Shown here piece after piece: positions 1 to 8,677 of a stretch of DNA of 64,000 bases. Position 1 is the first letter of the stretch; every line of letters begins with the position of its first letter. Source of the DNA: Cellulomonas sp. Root930 (GTDB lineage Bacteria > Actinomycetota > Actinomycetes > Actinomycetales > Cellulomonadaceae); the NCBI GenBank assembly GCA_001429255.1, contig LMJI01000001.1, positions 2,955,879 to 3,019,878 of the forward strand. Reading direction: 5' to 3'. Both the position numbers and the translations under genes were made by a program. The notes under the pieces were generated by a model. It was given only the letters and a program-made list of their open reading frames with translations. It did not search any database and was not told where the DNA came from.

Positions 1-972
1 CGCGACGTGCTGTCCCTCAAGGGGGAGAACATGGTGGGCATCGACGCCCTCGTGCACCTCTTCGCGCCGGACGACCCCTCCGACCTCCACGTCCCCGAGG
101 CCCGCGAACACCTCACGGCGGGTGTCGGGTCGTTGGCGGCCCTGGTCGACGAGCTCGCCACCCAGGAGCACGGCCTGATCATGACGATGGGCAAGGGTGG
201 CGTCGGCAAGACCACCATCGCCGCCGCCATCGCCGTTGCACTCGCCGAACGCGGGATGCCCGTCCACCTGACCACCACCGACCCCGCGGCCCACCTCGGA
301 CAGACCCTCGCAGGCTCGGTGCCGAACCTCGAGGTCTCACGGATCGACCCTGCCGTCGAGACCGAGCGCTACCGCCAGTCGGTCCTGACCCGCCGAGGCG
401 CCTCCCTGGACGACGCGGGACGCGCCAGCCTCGAGGAAGACCTGCGGTCCCCGTGCACCGAGGAGATCGCCGTGTTCCAGGCCTTCTCCAAGGTCGTCAA
501 CGACGGCAGGCGCCGATTCGTCGTGATCGACACCGCACCCACCGGACACACCCTCCTGCTGCTCGACGCCACCGGGTCCTACCACCGGGACATCGTGCGG
601 CAGATGGGTCCGACCGCCGCGACGTTCACCACCCCGATGATGCGACTGCAGGACCCCGACTACACCAAGGTCCTCATCGTCACCCTGCCGGAGGCCACAC
701 CAGTCCTCGAGGCCGAAGAGCTCACCGAGGACCTCCGCCGCGCGGGCATCCACCCCTGGGCCTGGGTGATCAACAGCTCGGTCGCGGCAGCGCAGACCGC
801 CGATCCGCTCCTCCTTCGGCGCGCCGCCGCCGAGACGGACCAGATCGCCCGCGTGCACGTCGAAGGTTCAGCCCGGTGCGCGATCGTCCCGCTCCTGGCA
901 GCCGAGCCGGTGGGAGTCGACGCTCTCCATGCACTCGGGGGGACGGAGGCAACCGCTGCAGCGTTCGTCTGA
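1..972 (+). CDS. arsA: Arsenical pump-driving ATPase ArsA, C-terminal part (5' end outside window)
   Basis: The reading frame is open from base 1, so the gene starts upstream of the window and what remains is the second nucleotide-binding half of ArsA. ArsA is the soluble ATPase that binds arsenite or antimonite and energises the ArsB efflux pump. Visible motifs are the P-loop GKGGVGKTT, the signature DTAPTGHTLLLLDATG, and the ArsA-type stretch LEEDLRSPCTEEIAVFQAF containing a metal-site cysteine. The segment TTTDPAAHL fits the switch region after the P-loop. The sequence tracks the A2 half of enterobacterial ArsA closely. It converges on deoC with an 83-base gap. The upstream half, and any arsB or arsD neighbours, cannot be seen. 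This is the only resistance gene in an otherwise housekeeping stretch. Confidence 0.93.
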   Translation, partial: RDVLSLKGENMVGIDALVHLFAPDDPSDLHVPEAREHLTAGVGSLAALVDELATQEHGLIMTMGKGGVGKTTIAAAIAVALAERGMPVHLTTTDPAAHLGQTLAGSVPNLEVSRIDPAVETERYRQSVLTRRGASLDDAGRASLEEDLRSPCTEEIAVFQAFSKVVNDGRRRFVVIDTAPTGHTLLLLDATGSYHRDIVRQMGPTAATFTTPMMRLQDPDYTKVLIVTLPEATPVLEAEELTEDLRRAGIHPWAWVINSSVAAAQTADPLLLRRAAAETDQIARVHVEGSARCAIVPLLAAEPVGVDALHALGGTEATAAAFV

Positions 973-1055
973 GATCTTGGGGGCACGCAGCAGAGCACGG
1001 GTGCCCGGGCGCCCCAGGTGTGGACGCGCTCGGGTGTCGGAGTCGCAGACGCCGG

Positions 1056-1751
1056 TCAGTAGCCGTCGCCGCAGTCCAGGCCAGCGACGACGTGGCCCGT
1101 CGCGGACAGGCCCAAGCGTGTTGCGCCCGCGTCGATGAGAGCGACTGCGTCTGCGGCCGTGCGGATGCCACCGGACGCCTTGACGCCCAACGCGGGCCCC
1201 ACAGTCGCGCGCATCAGCTCGACGGCGTGCACGGTGGCGCCGCCGGCCGGGTGGAACCCCGTGGACGTCTTGACGAAGTCGGCCCCCGCGGCCACAGCCG
1301 CTCGACAGACGCCGACGATCTGCGCGTCGTCGAGCGCCGCGGACTCGATGATGACCTTCAGCACCCCGGGGGCCGGAACTGCGGCCCGGACGGCGGCGAT
1401 GTCAGCCTCGACCGCGGCGAAGTCCCCGGCCTTGGCTGCGCCGATGTCGATCACCATGTCCACCTCGTCAGCCCCCTGCTGCATCGACAGAGCCGCCTCG
1501 GCAGCCTTGACCGTGCTGTGGTGCTTGCCGGAGGGGAAGCCGCACACCACAGCGAGCCGCAGGTTCGGCGCCTCGGTGAGGTCCAGCGGCAGGAACGACG
1601 GAGAGACACACACGGAGTAGACGCCCAGCCGCGCGCCTTCAGCCACCAGGGCGGCGACGTCCGCGGCCGTGGCCTCGGGCTTGAGCAGCGTGTGGTCGAC
1701 GTACTGGGCGAACGCAGCGGGGTCGATGGCGGTGGCGGTGGTCGTGGTCAT
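1056..1751 (-). CDS. deoC: Deoxyribose-phosphate aldolase
   Basis: Class I aldolase (231 residues) that cleaves 2-deoxyribose-5-phosphate into glyceraldehyde-3-phosphate and acetaldehyde in deoxynucleoside salvage. The N-terminus has the DHTLLKP motif. The Schiff-base lysine lies in FVKTSTGF and the supporting lysine in VLKVIIES; the C-terminal KASGGIRT phosphate-binding motif is intact. The length fits the family. The ATG start is preceded by CAGGAG at a good distance (reading on the minus strand). It stands alone: arsA converges on it, and upstream lies a long gene-free stretch. Confidence 0.95.
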   Translation of the reverse strand: MTTTTATAIDPAAFAQYVDHTLLKPEATAADVAALVAEGARLGVYSVCVSPSFLPLDLTEAPNLRLAVVCGFPSGKHHSTVKAAEAALSMQQGADEVDMVIDIGAAKAGDFAAVEADIAAVRAAVPAPGVLKVIIESAALDDAQIVGVCRAAVAAGADFVKTSTGFHPAGGATVHAVELMRATVGPALGVKASGGIRTAADAVALIDAGATRLGLSATGHVVAGLDCGDGY

Positions 1752-2110
1752 GGGGTCTCCTGTCGATCACGGCGGCTCGTGCCGTCCGGAATGCGTCGTC
1801 GACGAGGCGTGTGCGTTCGTCGTGCTGCGGGGATGCGCGTGCCGGCCTCGCTGTGATGCGCGCGCTCGTCGAGGGGTCAGCGCGGCGAAGGAGCGCCCAA
1901 CGCAGCCCTGGCTCGGGGCCGTCGCCCAGGAGGACCACGTCATGCGCTCATCCATGCCGGCCACCGTGCGAGGGCCCGACTGCCGAGCACCCGGACTCCC
2001 ACACTGGGGTAGAAAGCGTGGTCCGACGTGGGCCTTTGGGCCCCTCGCCGGAGCGCTTCTGCGGTCTGCGACGGAGGACGAGGGCCGTTGCTCCATGTCG
2101 CTCCAGAGCA
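1752..2110. other. Gene-free stretch upstream of deoC
   Basis: About 360 bases between the deoC start and the terminator of the tRNA cluster. The open frames here run into the tRNA genes or overlap deoC and have no recognisable product. I see only the deoC ribosome-binding site (CAGGAG) near base 1760 on the minus strand and no convincing promoter hexamers. A small gene or small RNA cannot be excluded. Confidence 0.5.
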
Positions 2111-2147
2111 AGGAGAAAGGCCGCCCCGGATTTCTCCGAAACGGCCT
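2111..2147 (-). terminator. Intrinsic terminator of the Gly-Cys-Val tRNA cluster
   Basis: Reading on the minus strand, AGGCCG pairs with CGGCCT (2118-2123 with 2142-2147), with an inner CGGA/TCCG helix, followed by TTCTCC. It lies 18 bases beyond the last tRNA of the cluster. Confidence 0.6.
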
Positions 2148-2164
2148 CTGACCTGCGGCAATGC

Positions 2165-2239
2165 TGGTGGGCGATACTGGGATCGAACCAGTGACCTCTT
2201 CCGTGTCAGGGAAGCGCGCTACCGCTGCGCCAATCGCCC
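2165..2239 (-). tRNA. tRNA-Val (anticodon GAC)
   Basis: On the minus strand the sequence folds into a full cloverleaf. The acceptor stem is GGGCGAT paired with ATCGCCC, the anticodon loop is CTGACAC within a TTCC/GGAA stem region, and the T-loop is TTCGATC. The terminal ACCA is encoded (2165-2168). Anticodon GAC reads valine codons GUC and GUU. It is the last gene of a three-tRNA cluster. Confidence 0.95.
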
Positions 2240-2286
2240 GGGGATCAAGCCGGGTAGTGCATGAGGTGAAACAAGAAGCTGCTACG

Positions 2287-2357
2287 AGGTGGAGATGGGA
2301 TTCGAACCCACGTATACGGCTTTGCAGGCCGCTGCCTCGCCACTCGGCCACTCCACC
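2287..2357 (-). tRNA. tRNA-Cys (anticodon GCA)
   Basis: Minus-strand cloverleaf with acceptor stem GGTGGAG/CTCCACC and discriminator T. The anticodon stem-loop GCGGC-CTGCAAA-GCCGT carries anticodon GCA, and the T-arm is GTGGG-TTCGAAT-CCCAT. CCA is not encoded. It is the middle gene of the cluster. Confidence 0.95.
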
Positions 2358-2411
2358 CTGAGACCGCAGTCCTCAGCGGCTGCGGTCAGCCGATCAGGAG
2401 TGTCTGCCTCG

Positions 2412-2483
2412 AGCGGACGACGGGATTCGAACCCGCGACCCTCACCTTGGCAAGGTGATGCTCTACCACTGAGCCACGTCCGC
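2412..2483 (-). tRNA. tRNA-Gly (anticodon GCC)
   Basis: Minus-strand cloverleaf with acceptor stem GCGGACG/CGTCCGC and discriminator T. The D-arm is GCTCAGTGGTAGAGC, the anticodon stem-loop TCACC-TTGCCAA-GGTGA carries anticodon GCC, and the T-arm is GCGGG-TTCGAAT-CCCGT. CCA is not encoded. It is the first gene of the cluster, so the cluster promoter should lie in 2484-2600 on the minus strand. Confidence 0.95.
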
Positions 2484-2617
2484 ACAGCACGTCGTCCCGG
2501 CATTCACCGGTGTTCCGTGTGCGTCCCGAACTCTAACTGACGATCTCCGCGAGAGTCCAACTGGCTCCCGCCAGCCGGGTGATCGTGCGGATCGCGGGTG
2601 GCCGAGGTGCCGGTCGA

Positions 2618-2623
2618 TAGCGT
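2618..2623 (+). promoter_or_regulatory. -10 box TAGCGT of pabB (leaderless)
   Basis: TAGCGT ends 6 bases before GTG 2630. Transcription would therefore start at, or next to, the start codon. No ribosome-binding site lies upstream, which supports a leaderless mRNA and this choice of start. Confidence 0.5.
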
Positions 2624-2629
2624 GTGCGG

Positions 2630-3694
2630 GTGCCTGAGCAGACCTCCCGTTCCCGTGGCGTCGCGTGGTTCGCGGGCGTCGAGGCGACGGGAGTCGTCGA
2701 GGTCGTGGACGTGCGGACCGAGCCCGAGCGGCTCTCGGAGCCGGGCTGGTGGGCGGTCGTCGGGGACTTCGAGGGGCGCGTCCGTGCGTGGCGGTTCGCC
2801 GAGACCAGCACGGGTCTGCCTGCGGCGGGAGCCTGGACCGGGCCGGACGTCACCGCCTGGGAGTCCTCGCTGGACCGGGCGGAGTACGTCTCCGCCGTCG
2901 ACCGGGTGCGCGACCACATCCAGGAGGGCGACGTCTACCAGGCCAACCTCTGCCGCGTGCTCCGTGCGCCCGTGCAGGACGCGCCTGACGCACGTGCGCT
3001 CGGTGCGGTCCTGGCGGCGGGCAACCCGGCGCCGTACGCAGGCGGCGTGCAGGTGCCGGGAGAGGTCTGGGTGGTCACGGCGTCGCCCGAGCTGTTCCTG
3101 CGCGTGGAGGACGGTGTGGTGACCTCCGGGCCGATCAAGGGGACGGCGGTCACCACGGACGCGCTGACGGACAAGGACCGCGCCGAGAACGTCATGATCA
3201 CCGACCTGGTGCGCAACGACCTGCAGCGGGTGTGCGTGCCGGGCACCGTGGAGGTGACGACGCTGCTCGGCGAGGAGCACCACCCCGGACTGGTCCACCT
3301 CGTCAGCACCGTGCAGGGCGTCCTGGCCGACGACGTCCTGCGAGCCCCGGACCTGTGGGCGCGGCTGCTCGACGCCACGTATCCGCCGGGGTCGGTGTCG
3401 GGCGCCCCGAAGTCCTCGGCCCTCGACATCATCGCCGCCCTGGAGACCGTCCCGCGCGGGCCGTACTGCGGCGCGGTCGGGTGGATCGAGGTGCGCCCCG
3501 ACGGGTCGGTGCGCGCGGAGCTGGCCGTCGGCATCCGCACGTTCTGGTGGGAGGACGGCGTGCTGCGGTTCGGCACGGGCGCAGGCATCACGTGGGGGAG
3601 CGACGCACAGGCGGAGTGGGCCGAGACCGAGCTCAAGGCCGCCCGGCTCGTCGGCCTCGCCTCCGGCGTCCGTGTCCCGCCGATGACAGACTGA
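2630..3694 (+). CDS. pabB: Aminodeoxychorismate synthase component I (chorismate-binding enzyme)
   Basis: Converts chorismate, with ammonia from a PabA amidotransferase, to 4-amino-4-deoxychorismate for p-aminobenzoate and folate. Family motifs are SGPIKGTA (the lysine-containing motif of PabB rather than the alanine version of TrpE), DLVRNDLQRV, TYPPGSVSGAPK and GPYCGAVGW near the C-terminus. At about 354 residues it is shorter than enterobacterial PabB because much of the N-terminal TrpE-like subdomain is missing, as is common in actinobacteria. GTG 2624 is an alternative start; 2630 fits the -10 box. pabC follows after 4 bases, so the two form an operon. No pabA is visible here, so the glutaminase must be encoded elsewhere. 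Confidence 0.9.
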   Translation: MPEQTSRSRGVAWFAGVEATGVVEVVDVRTEPERLSEPGWWAVVGDFEGRVRAWRFAETSTGLPAAGAWTGPDVTAWESSLDRAEYVSAVDRVRDHIQEGDVYQANLCRVLRAPVQDAPDARALGAVLAAGNPAPYAGGVQVPGEVWVVTASPELFLRVEDGVVTSGPIKGTAVTTDALTDKDRAENVMITDLVRNDLQRVCVPGTVEVTTLLGEEHHPGLVHLVSTVQGVLADDVLRAPDLWARLLDATYPPGSVSGAPKSSALDIIAALETVPRGPYCGAVGWIEVRPDGSVRAELAVGIRTFWWEDGVLRFGTGAGITWGSDAQAEWAETELKAARLVGLASGVRVPPMTD

Positions 3695-3698
3695 CCCG

Positions 3699-4562
3699 AT
3701 GGGTGTCGTGATCTGGTCGAACGGTCGTCTGCACGGTCCGGAGGACCTTCTCCTGTCGGGCATCGACCACGGGCTGACCGTCGGCGACGGGGTGTTCGAG
3801 ACGTGCGCGGTCTACGACGGGACCGCGTTCGCGCTCACCCGTCACCTGCGGCGCCTGAAGCGGTCCGCGCTGGGCATCGGTCTGGCCGAGCCGGACGAGG
3901 ACGCGGTGCGCGAGGGTGTTGCCGCGGTGCTCGCCGCCGCCGGACCGGACACCGGCCGGCTGCGAATCACGCTCACGGGCGGGCCGGGCCCGCTGGGCTC
4001 CTACCGGTTCGCCCCCAAGGACCAGCACCAGAGCGTCCTCGTCCTGGCCGGCCCGGGGGCGCGGTCCGAGGTCTCGCGCGTCGTGCGGGTGCCGTGGGTG
4101 CGCAACGAGCGGTCGGCGGTCGCCGGCCTGAAGACGACGTCGTACGCGGAGAACGTGGTCGCCGTGGCCGAGGCGTACCGGCAGGGGGCCGACGAGGCCC
4201 TGCTGGCGAACACCGTCGGGGAGCTGTGCGAGGGCACGGCGTCCAACGTCTTCGTCGAGCGCGACGGCGAGCTGGTGACCCCACCCCTGTCCAGCGGCTG
4301 CCTGGCCGGCATCACCCGCGAGCTCCTGCTCGAGTGGTCGGCCGCCGCGGGGCTCCCTGTCAGGGAAGCGGCGCCGGGGGAGCTCCGGTACGAGGTGCTC
4401 GACGAGGTCGCCGGCGGGACCGCGCACCTGACGATGAGCGGCTCGATCCGCAACGTCTCGCCCGTGGTGAGCCTCGACGGCTCCGACGTCGTCGTCGGGC
4501 CGCTCTCACGGCAGGCGCAGCAGCTGTTCCAGGCACGGTTGGCTGACGACCTCGACCCCTGA
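3699..4562 (+). CDS. pabC: Aminodeoxychorismate lyase (class IV PLP enzyme)
   Basis: Removes pyruvate from 4-amino-4-deoxychorismate to give p-aminobenzoate. The protein (287 residues) has the class IV aminotransferase fold. Visible are DHGLTVGDGVFETCAV near the N-terminus, the PLP lysine in GLKTTSYAENVVA, and ELCEGTASNVFVERDG followed by LAGITRELLLE, which bind the cofactor phosphate. A branched-chain aminotransferase or D-amino-acid transaminase would look similar, but the partner pabB 4 bases upstream makes PabC by far the best reading. A hairpin follows the stop. Confidence 0.9.
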   Translation: MGVVIWSNGRLHGPEDLLLSGIDHGLTVGDGVFETCAVYDGTAFALTRHLRRLKRSALGIGLAEPDEDAVREGVAAVLAAAGPDTGRLRITLTGGPGPLGSYRFAPKDQHQSVLVLAGPGARSEVSRVVRVPWVRNERSAVAGLKTTSYAENVVAVAEAYRQGADEALLANTVGELCEGTASNVFVERDGELVTPPLSSGCLAGITRELLLEWSAAAGLPVREAAPGELRYEVLDEVAGGTAHLTMSGSIRNVSPVVSLDGSDVVVGPLSRQAQQLFQARLADDLDP

Positions 4563-4580
4563 CCGGGTCCGGACATGCGA

Positions 4581-4611
4581 CGACCGGCCCCGCCTGAGGC
4601 GGAACCGGTCG
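4581..4611. terminator. Hairpin between convergent pabC and ssgA-like genes
   Basis: Nested stems CGACCGG/CCGGTCG (4581-4587 with 4605-4611) and CCGCC/GGCGG around a TGA loop. It sits in the gap between two converging genes and could end transcription from both sides. It has no clear T tract. Confidence 0.6.
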
Positions 4612-4624
4612 GCGTGAGCTGGGG

Positions 4625-5053
4625 TCAGGCGGTGAGGAGAGCGGCGATCAGCGCCGTGATCTCGCCTTCCATGCGGTCGCTCTCGGTGCCCAGAGGCACC
4701 AGTGCCTCGGTCCCGGCGAGGAATCGCTCGATGGGCTCCGTGGGAGCGGCGAGGAGCGCGCTGCCCTCGACTCCACTGAGCGACACGAGCGTGTAGTCGG
4801 GGTCTTCGTCACGCCACACCTGCACGTCACCGGTCCCGGCGGGGGCATCGGCCGTCGCGTGCATCCCCAGGGAGAGGAGCTCGCGGCCGATCAGCCAGGT
4901 CGACATGGTGTGGGGGCCCGTGAAGACCGCGCGCACCGTGTACGGATCGGAAGTTCTGAAGGAGAACTCGGCGCTCACGGGGATGACGCTGGCGTCGGAC
5001 CCGATGAGCTGCATGGCGACGACCTCGACGACGTCATAAGTCGAGCTCGGCAT
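4625..5053 (-). CDS. SsgA-family cell division regulator
   Basis: A 142-residue protein of the SsgA-like family, small actinobacterial proteins that act in septum placement and sporulation-type division. SsgB recruits FtsZ in Streptomyces. The family pattern is visible: an N-terminal segment with VSAEFSFRTSDPYTVRAVF, then the central WLIGRELLSLGMHATA, then VQVWRDEDPDYTLVSLSGVEGSALL and a C-terminal helix with the ending EITALIAALLTA. The ATG at 5053 is chosen over upstream starts because AGGAGG precedes it at ideal spacing. Which SsgA-like paralogue it is (SsgB or another) cannot be told by eye. It is a single gene, converging on pabC. Confidence 0.88.
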   Translation of the reverse strand: MPSSTYDVVEVVAMQLIGSDASVIPVSAEFSFRTSDPYTVRAVFTGPHTMSTWLIGRELLSLGMHATADAPAGTGDVQVWRDEDPDYTLVSLSGVEGSALLAAPTEPIERFLAGTEALVPLGTESDRMEGEITALIAALLTA

Positions 5054-5344
5054 CGGGTCCTCCTGTTCGCAAGGGCTGGAGGTCCCATCATGGCAGGCCA
5101 GATGCCCGATTGGACCGGTAGGCGCTGCGAGTTCACCCGGAGGGACGCGCGAGTGGATCAAGCGACCAGGTGACAGCACCCATCTTGGGGACGGCGCACC
5201 CTCTTGACGCCAGCCTCACGACCTGCGTGCGGCGCGTTTCGGATTCTAGACCCGACACGGGTAGCATCCTCTTCGATGTCACCCGCGGGTGCACGTCGTC
5301 TTCGCGTACCGGCGTGTCGCGAACACGACGGTGCTGGCGGCGAC

Positions 5345-5420
5345 GGGCGATTGGCTCAGTTGGTAGAGCGCCTCGTTCACACCGAGGAGGTCATCGGTTC
5401 GAGTCCGGTATCGCCCACCA
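5345..5420 (+). tRNA. tRNA-Val (anticodon CAC)
   Basis: Cloverleaf with acceptor stem GGGCGAT/ATCGCCC and D-arm GCTCAGTTGGTAGAGC. The anticodon stem-loop CCTCG-TTCACAC-CGAGG gives anticodon CAC for codon GUG, and the T-arm has TTCGAGT. ACCA is encoded at 5417-5420. Its acceptor stem is identical to that of tRNA-Val(GAC) at 2165-2239. A possible -10 box, TAGCAT, lies at 5262-5267. Confidence 0.96.
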
Positions 5421-5428
5421 GCGTCACA

Positions 5429-5460
5429 CAGAAGAGGCCACCTTCGGGTGGCCTCTTCTG
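5429..5460 (+). terminator. Strong UUCG-loop terminator of tRNA-Val
   Basis: A perfect 14-bp stem (5429-5442 with 5447-5460) closed by a TTCG tetraloop, starting 8 bases after the tRNA. The tail has few T residues, as usual at this GC content. The next coding frame begins inside its 3' arm. Confidence 0.85.
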
Positions 5461-5987
5461 TCGTCCGCCCGGCCCTGCTCCTCAGCCCCGCGGCGCCGGC
5501 CGCCGCGGCCCCCTACTGCGGCATCCGATGGGGATCGCTCGCCAAGGGCACCAGCGCGGGCTCGATGACCGGGGACGTCGGCAACGTCCGTACCGGACGA
5601 CACACCTGCTACGACCGGCTCGTCGTGGACGTGGTGGGGCCCTTCGCCGGCTACACCGTCTCGTACGTCGACACGGTCACCGGGGTCGACGGCCGCGCCG
5701 TGGCGGTCCGCGGTGGGGCGCGGCTCCAGATCGACGCCCGCGCCTGGACCCAGACCGATGCGGCATGGGTCCCGTACTTCGTGTCGGGCTTCGGCGGGAC
5801 CCTCGAGGACATGCGCGACGTCAGCCGCTACCGGACCTTCCGGCAGGTCTCCTGGGCAGGGACGGCCGACGGGCTCTCCACGATCGGCCTGGGTGTGCGC
5901 GCCCGGCTGCCGTTCCGTGCGTTCCTCCTGCAGGGACCCGGCGAGGGGAGCTCGCGGCTGGTCGTGGACGTCGCCCACCGGTGGTGA
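5448..5987 (+). CDS. Exported AMIN-like domain protein, 5' end doubtful
   Basis: The mature part begins around PYCGIRWGS and holds one domain with the pattern YDRLVVDVVG...GYTVSYV...AVRGGARLQI, then FRQVSWAGTADGLSTIGLGVRA and a terminal SRLVVDVAHRW. This matches a family of secreted actinobacterial proteins with an AMIN-like beta domain, probably binding cell wall polymers (inference). The only start that leaves an export signal is GTG 5448, inside the 3' arm of the tRNA terminator. The resulting leader is short and weakly hydrophobic (about 21 residues, ending PAAPAAAA). No ribosome-binding site precedes it except the stem itself. I suspect the original promoter and N-terminus were lost, and expression is uncertain. 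Next comes thrS, with its own promoter. Confidence 0.65.
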   Translation: MASSVVRPALLLSPAAPAAAAPYCGIRWGSLAKGTSAGSMTGDVGNVRTGRHTCYDRLVVDVVGPFAGYTVSYVDTVTGVDGRAVAVRGGARLQIDARAWTQTDAAWVPYFVSGFGGTLEDMRDVSRYRTFRQVSWAGTADGLSTIGLGVRARLPFRAFLLQGPGEGSSRLVVDVAHRW

Positions 5988-6051
5988 CGGTCGATCCCGC
6001 GCAGACCGGACGACGTGAGTAAGGCGTCGGGCAGGCGGCGGCCCCGCCGGT

Positions 6052-6057
6052 AGCATC
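6052..6057 (+). promoter_or_regulatory. -10 box TAGCAT upstream of thrS
   Basis: TAGCAT lies 46 bases before the thrS start. The predicted leader of about 40 nt holds a small GC-rich hairpin (GCTCGCC/GGCGAGC) and the AAGGAGG ribosome-binding site. It is too short for a T-box. Confidence 0.4.
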
Positions 6058-6103
6058 GAGGGGCTCGCCGCCAGGGCGAGCGGCCACGAAGGAGGCTGTA
6101 CCG

Positions 6104-8116
6104 GTGCCCGAGCTCATCACCCTGACCGTCGACGGGATCGCGACCACGGTGGAGCCGGGGACCACGGGTACGGACCTGTACTCCGCCCGCCGCGACGTGC
6201 TCGTCGCCCGTGTGGACGGTGAGCTCCGTGACCTGCACCTCCCGCTGCCGGACGGCGCCGTCGTGGAGGCCGTGACCATCGAGGAGCCGGACGGCCTCGC
6301 CGTGCTGCGGCACTCCGCCGCGCACGTGCTGGCCCAGGCCGTGCAAGAGGTCAACCCGAAGGCCAAGCTCGGCATCGGCCCGCCGATCACCGACGGCTTC
6401 TACTACGACTTCGACGTCGACACCCCGTTCACCCCCGAGGACCTCAAGGCGATCGAGAAGGTCATGGGCCGGATCGTCAAGGAGGGGCAGACCTTCCGGC
6501 GCTGGGACGTCACCGAGGAGCAGGCGCGCGCCGAGCTGCGCGAGGAGCCGTACAAGCTCGAGCTCATCGGCCTCAAGGGCGACCCGACGGCGGCCGACGG
6601 TGCCTCCGTCGAGGTGGGGCTCGGCGGCCTGAGCATCTACCAGAACGTGCGGGGCGCCGGCCGCGAGAGCGAGGCGGTCGTCTGGCAGGACCTGTGCCGC
6701 GGCCCGCACGTGCCGAGCACCCGGGTGCTCGGCAACGGCTTCCAGCTGACCCGGTCGGCGGCCGCGTACTGGCGTGGGTCCGAGAAGAACCCGCAGCTGC
6801 AGCGCGTCTACGGCACCGCCTGGCCGACGAAGGACGAGCTGCGCGCCTACCTCGAGCGCATCGCCGAGGCGGAGCGCCGCGACCACCGCAAGCTGGGCAA
6901 CGAGCTGGACCTGTTCTCCTTCCCGGAGGAGATCGGCTCCGGGCTGGCCGTGTTCCACCCCAAGGGCGGCATCATCCGCATGGAGATGGAGCACTACTCC
7001 CGACGGCGGCACGTGGAGGCGGGGTACTCGTTCGTCAACACCCCGCACATCACCAAGGAGCAGCTGTTCCAGATCTCGGGGCACCTCGACTGGTACTCGG
7101 AGGGCATGTACCCCCCGATGACCCTGGACGAGGAGCGCGACGCCGAGGGCAACATCCGCAAGCAGGGGCAGAACTACTACCTCAAGCCGATGAACTGCCC
7201 GATGCACAACCTGATCTTCGCGGCGCGCGGGCGTTCGTACCGGGAGCTGCCGCTGCGGCTCTTCGAGTTCGGCACCGTCTACCGCTACGAGAAGTCAGGC
7301 GTGGTGCACGGCATGACCCGCGCCCGCGGGTTCACCCAGGACGACGCGCACATCTACTGCACCCGCGAGCAGATGAAGGACGAGCTGACCAGCCTGCTGA
7401 CCTTCGTCCTCGACCTGCTCAAGGACTACGGGCTCGACGACTTCTACCTGGAGCTCTCCACCAAGAACCCGGAGAAGTCCGTCGGCTCCGACGCAGCCTG
7501 GGACGAGGCCACCGAGACGCTGCGTCAGGTGGCCGAGGCGTCGGGCCTCGACCTGGTGCCGGACCCGGGCGGTGCCGCGTTCTACGGTCCGAAGATCTCC
7601 GTGCAGGCCAAGGACGCGCTGGGCCGGACCTGGCAGATGTCGACCATCCAGCTCGACTTCAACCTGCCGGAGCGGTTCGAGCTCGAGTACACCGCGCCCG
7701 ACGGCACCCGCCAGCGGCCCGTGATGATCCACCGCGCACTGTTCGGGTCCATCGAGCGGTTCTTCGCCGTGCTGACCGAGCACTACGCCGGCGCGTTCCC
7801 CGCGTGGCTGGCGCCCGTGCAGGTGCTCGCGGTGCCCGTGGCGGAGCCGTTCGAGGGCTACCTCGACGACGTCGTCTCGCAGCTGCGGGCGCAGGGGATC
7901 CGTGCCGAGGTGGACCGGTCCGACGACCGGTTCGGCAAGAAGATCCGCAACGCCAGCACGCAGAAGATCCCGTTCGTGCTCATCGCCGGTGGCGAGGACG
8001 CGGACGCGGGGGCCGTGTCGTTCCGGTACCGCGACGGTCGCCAGGACAACGGCGTGCCGGTGGCGGAGGCGATCGAGCGGATCGTCTCGGCGGTGCGCGA
8101 CCGCGTGCAGGTCTGA
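6104..8116 (+). CDS. thrS: Threonine--tRNA ligase
   Basis: Charges tRNA-Thr. Domain order (670 residues) is: an N-terminal TGS domain (about 1-60), the second additional editing domain with [11 protein letters not shown] (about 70-240), the class II catalytic core (about 260-560) and the anticodon-binding domain (about 565-670). In the core, the zinc cysteine lies in MNCPMHN, motif 2 in the region [20 protein letters not shown], and motif 3 in [15 protein letters not shown]. The GTG start is set by AAGGAGG ten bases upstream. It opens a run of closely packed genes (HIT, pgsA, acyltransferase, pimA) whose order is conserved in Mycobacterium. Confidence 0.97.
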   Translation: MPELITLTVDGIATTVEPGTTGTDLYSARRDVLVARVDGELRDLHLPLPDGAVVEAVTIEEPDGLAVLRHSAAHVLAQAVQEVNPKAKLGIGPPITDGFYYDFDVDTPFTPEDLKAIEKVMGRIVKEGQTFRRWDVTEEQARAELREEPYKLELIGLKGDPTAADGASVEVGLGGLSIYQNVRGAGRESEAVVWQDLCRGPHVPSTRVLGNGFQLTRSAAAYWRGSEKNPQLQRVYGTAWPTKDELRAYLERIAEAERRDHRKLGNELDLFSFPEEIGSGLAVFHPKGGIIRMEMEHYSRRRHVEAGYSFVNTPHITKEQLFQISGHLDWYSEGMYPPMTLDEERDAEGNIRKQGQNYYLKPMNCPMHNLIFAARGRSYRELPLRLFEFGTVYRYEKSGVVHGMTRARGFTQDDAHIYCTREQMKDELTSLLTFVLDLLKDYGLDDFYLELSTKNPEKSVGSDAAWDEATETLRQVAEASGLDLVPDPGGAAFYGPKISVQAKDALGRTWQMSTIQLDFNLPERFELEYTAPDGTRQRPVMIHRALFGSIERFFAVLTEHYAGAFPAWLAPVQVLAVPVAEPFEGYLDDVVSQLRAQGIRAEVDRSDDRFGKKIRNASTQKIPFVLIAGGEDADAGAVSFRYRDGRQDNGVPVAEAIERIVSAVRDRVQV

Positions 8117-8118
8117 GC

Positions 8119-8670
8119 GTGAGCGAGCCCGCCGACCACTTCGCCGGCGTGCCGGACGGCTTCGAGAGGCTGTGGACCCCGCACCGCATGGCGTACCTGG
8201 GCGGCCAGGACAAGCCGGTCGACGGCGAGGCCGGCCAGGGGTGCCCGTTCTGCCGCATACCGACGCTGTCCGACGAGGACGGCCTCATCGTCGCGCGCGG
8301 CGAGGTCGCGTACGTGGTGCTCAACCTCTACCCGTACAACTCCGGGCACCTTCTCGTCTGCCCCTACCGGCACGTCGCCGACTACACGGAGCTGACCGAG
8401 CCGGAGGTGGCCGAGGTCGCCTCGCTCACCCGGACGGCGATGGGCGTCGTGCGGCAGGTGTCGGCTCCGCAGGGCTTCAACCTCGGCATGAACCAGGGCG
8501 ACGTGGCGGGCGCGGGCATCGCGGCGCACCTGCACCAGCACGTCGTCCCGCGGTGGGGTGGGGACTCCAACTTCCTGCCGATCGTCGGGCGCAGCCGCGC
8601 GCTGCCCGAGCTTCTCGGCGACACGCGGGCACGGCTGGCGGCCGCCTGGCCGACCGGATCGAAGGGATGA
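8119..8670 (+). CDS. HIT-family hydrolase/phosphorylase (Ap4A phosphorylase type)
   Basis: A 183-residue histidine-triad protein. The triad is in HLHQHVVPRW and the N-terminal zinc-type CPFC motif is in GCPFCRIP. The family hydrolyses or phosphorolyses nucleoside phosphates. The orthologue at this position in Mycobacterium tuberculosis (Rv2613c) is a diadenosine tetraphosphate phosphorylase, so that activity is inferred from position and sequence type. GTG 8119 is two bases after the thrS stop. The same transcript continues into pgsA. Confidence 0.88.
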   Translation: MSEPADHFAGVPDGFERLWTPHRMAYLGGQDKPVDGEAGQGCPFCRIPTLSDEDGLIVARGEVAYVVLNLYPYNSGHLLVCPYRHVADYTELTEPEVAEVASLTRTAMGVVRQVSAPQGFNLGMNQGDVAGAGIAAHLHQHVVPRWGGDSNFLPIVGRSRALPELLGDTRARLAAAWPTGSKG

Positions 8671-8677
8671 TCGGCAC

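Noticed and set aside
2028..2540. Several short frames across the three tRNA genes
   Set aside because: They owe their length to tRNA sequence and have no promoter, ribosome-binding site or recognisable product.
2165..5420. The two tRNA-Val genes as att sites of an integrated element
   Set aside because: Shared acceptor stems and T-arms are expected for isoacceptors. The DNA between holds only ordinary genes and no integrase, and the tRNAs are in opposite orientation.
6058..6103. T-box riboswitch before thrS (and at alaS, hisS, aspS)
   Set aside because: Leaders are 30-50 nt, too short for stem I and the T-box sequence; no TGG-type motif seen.
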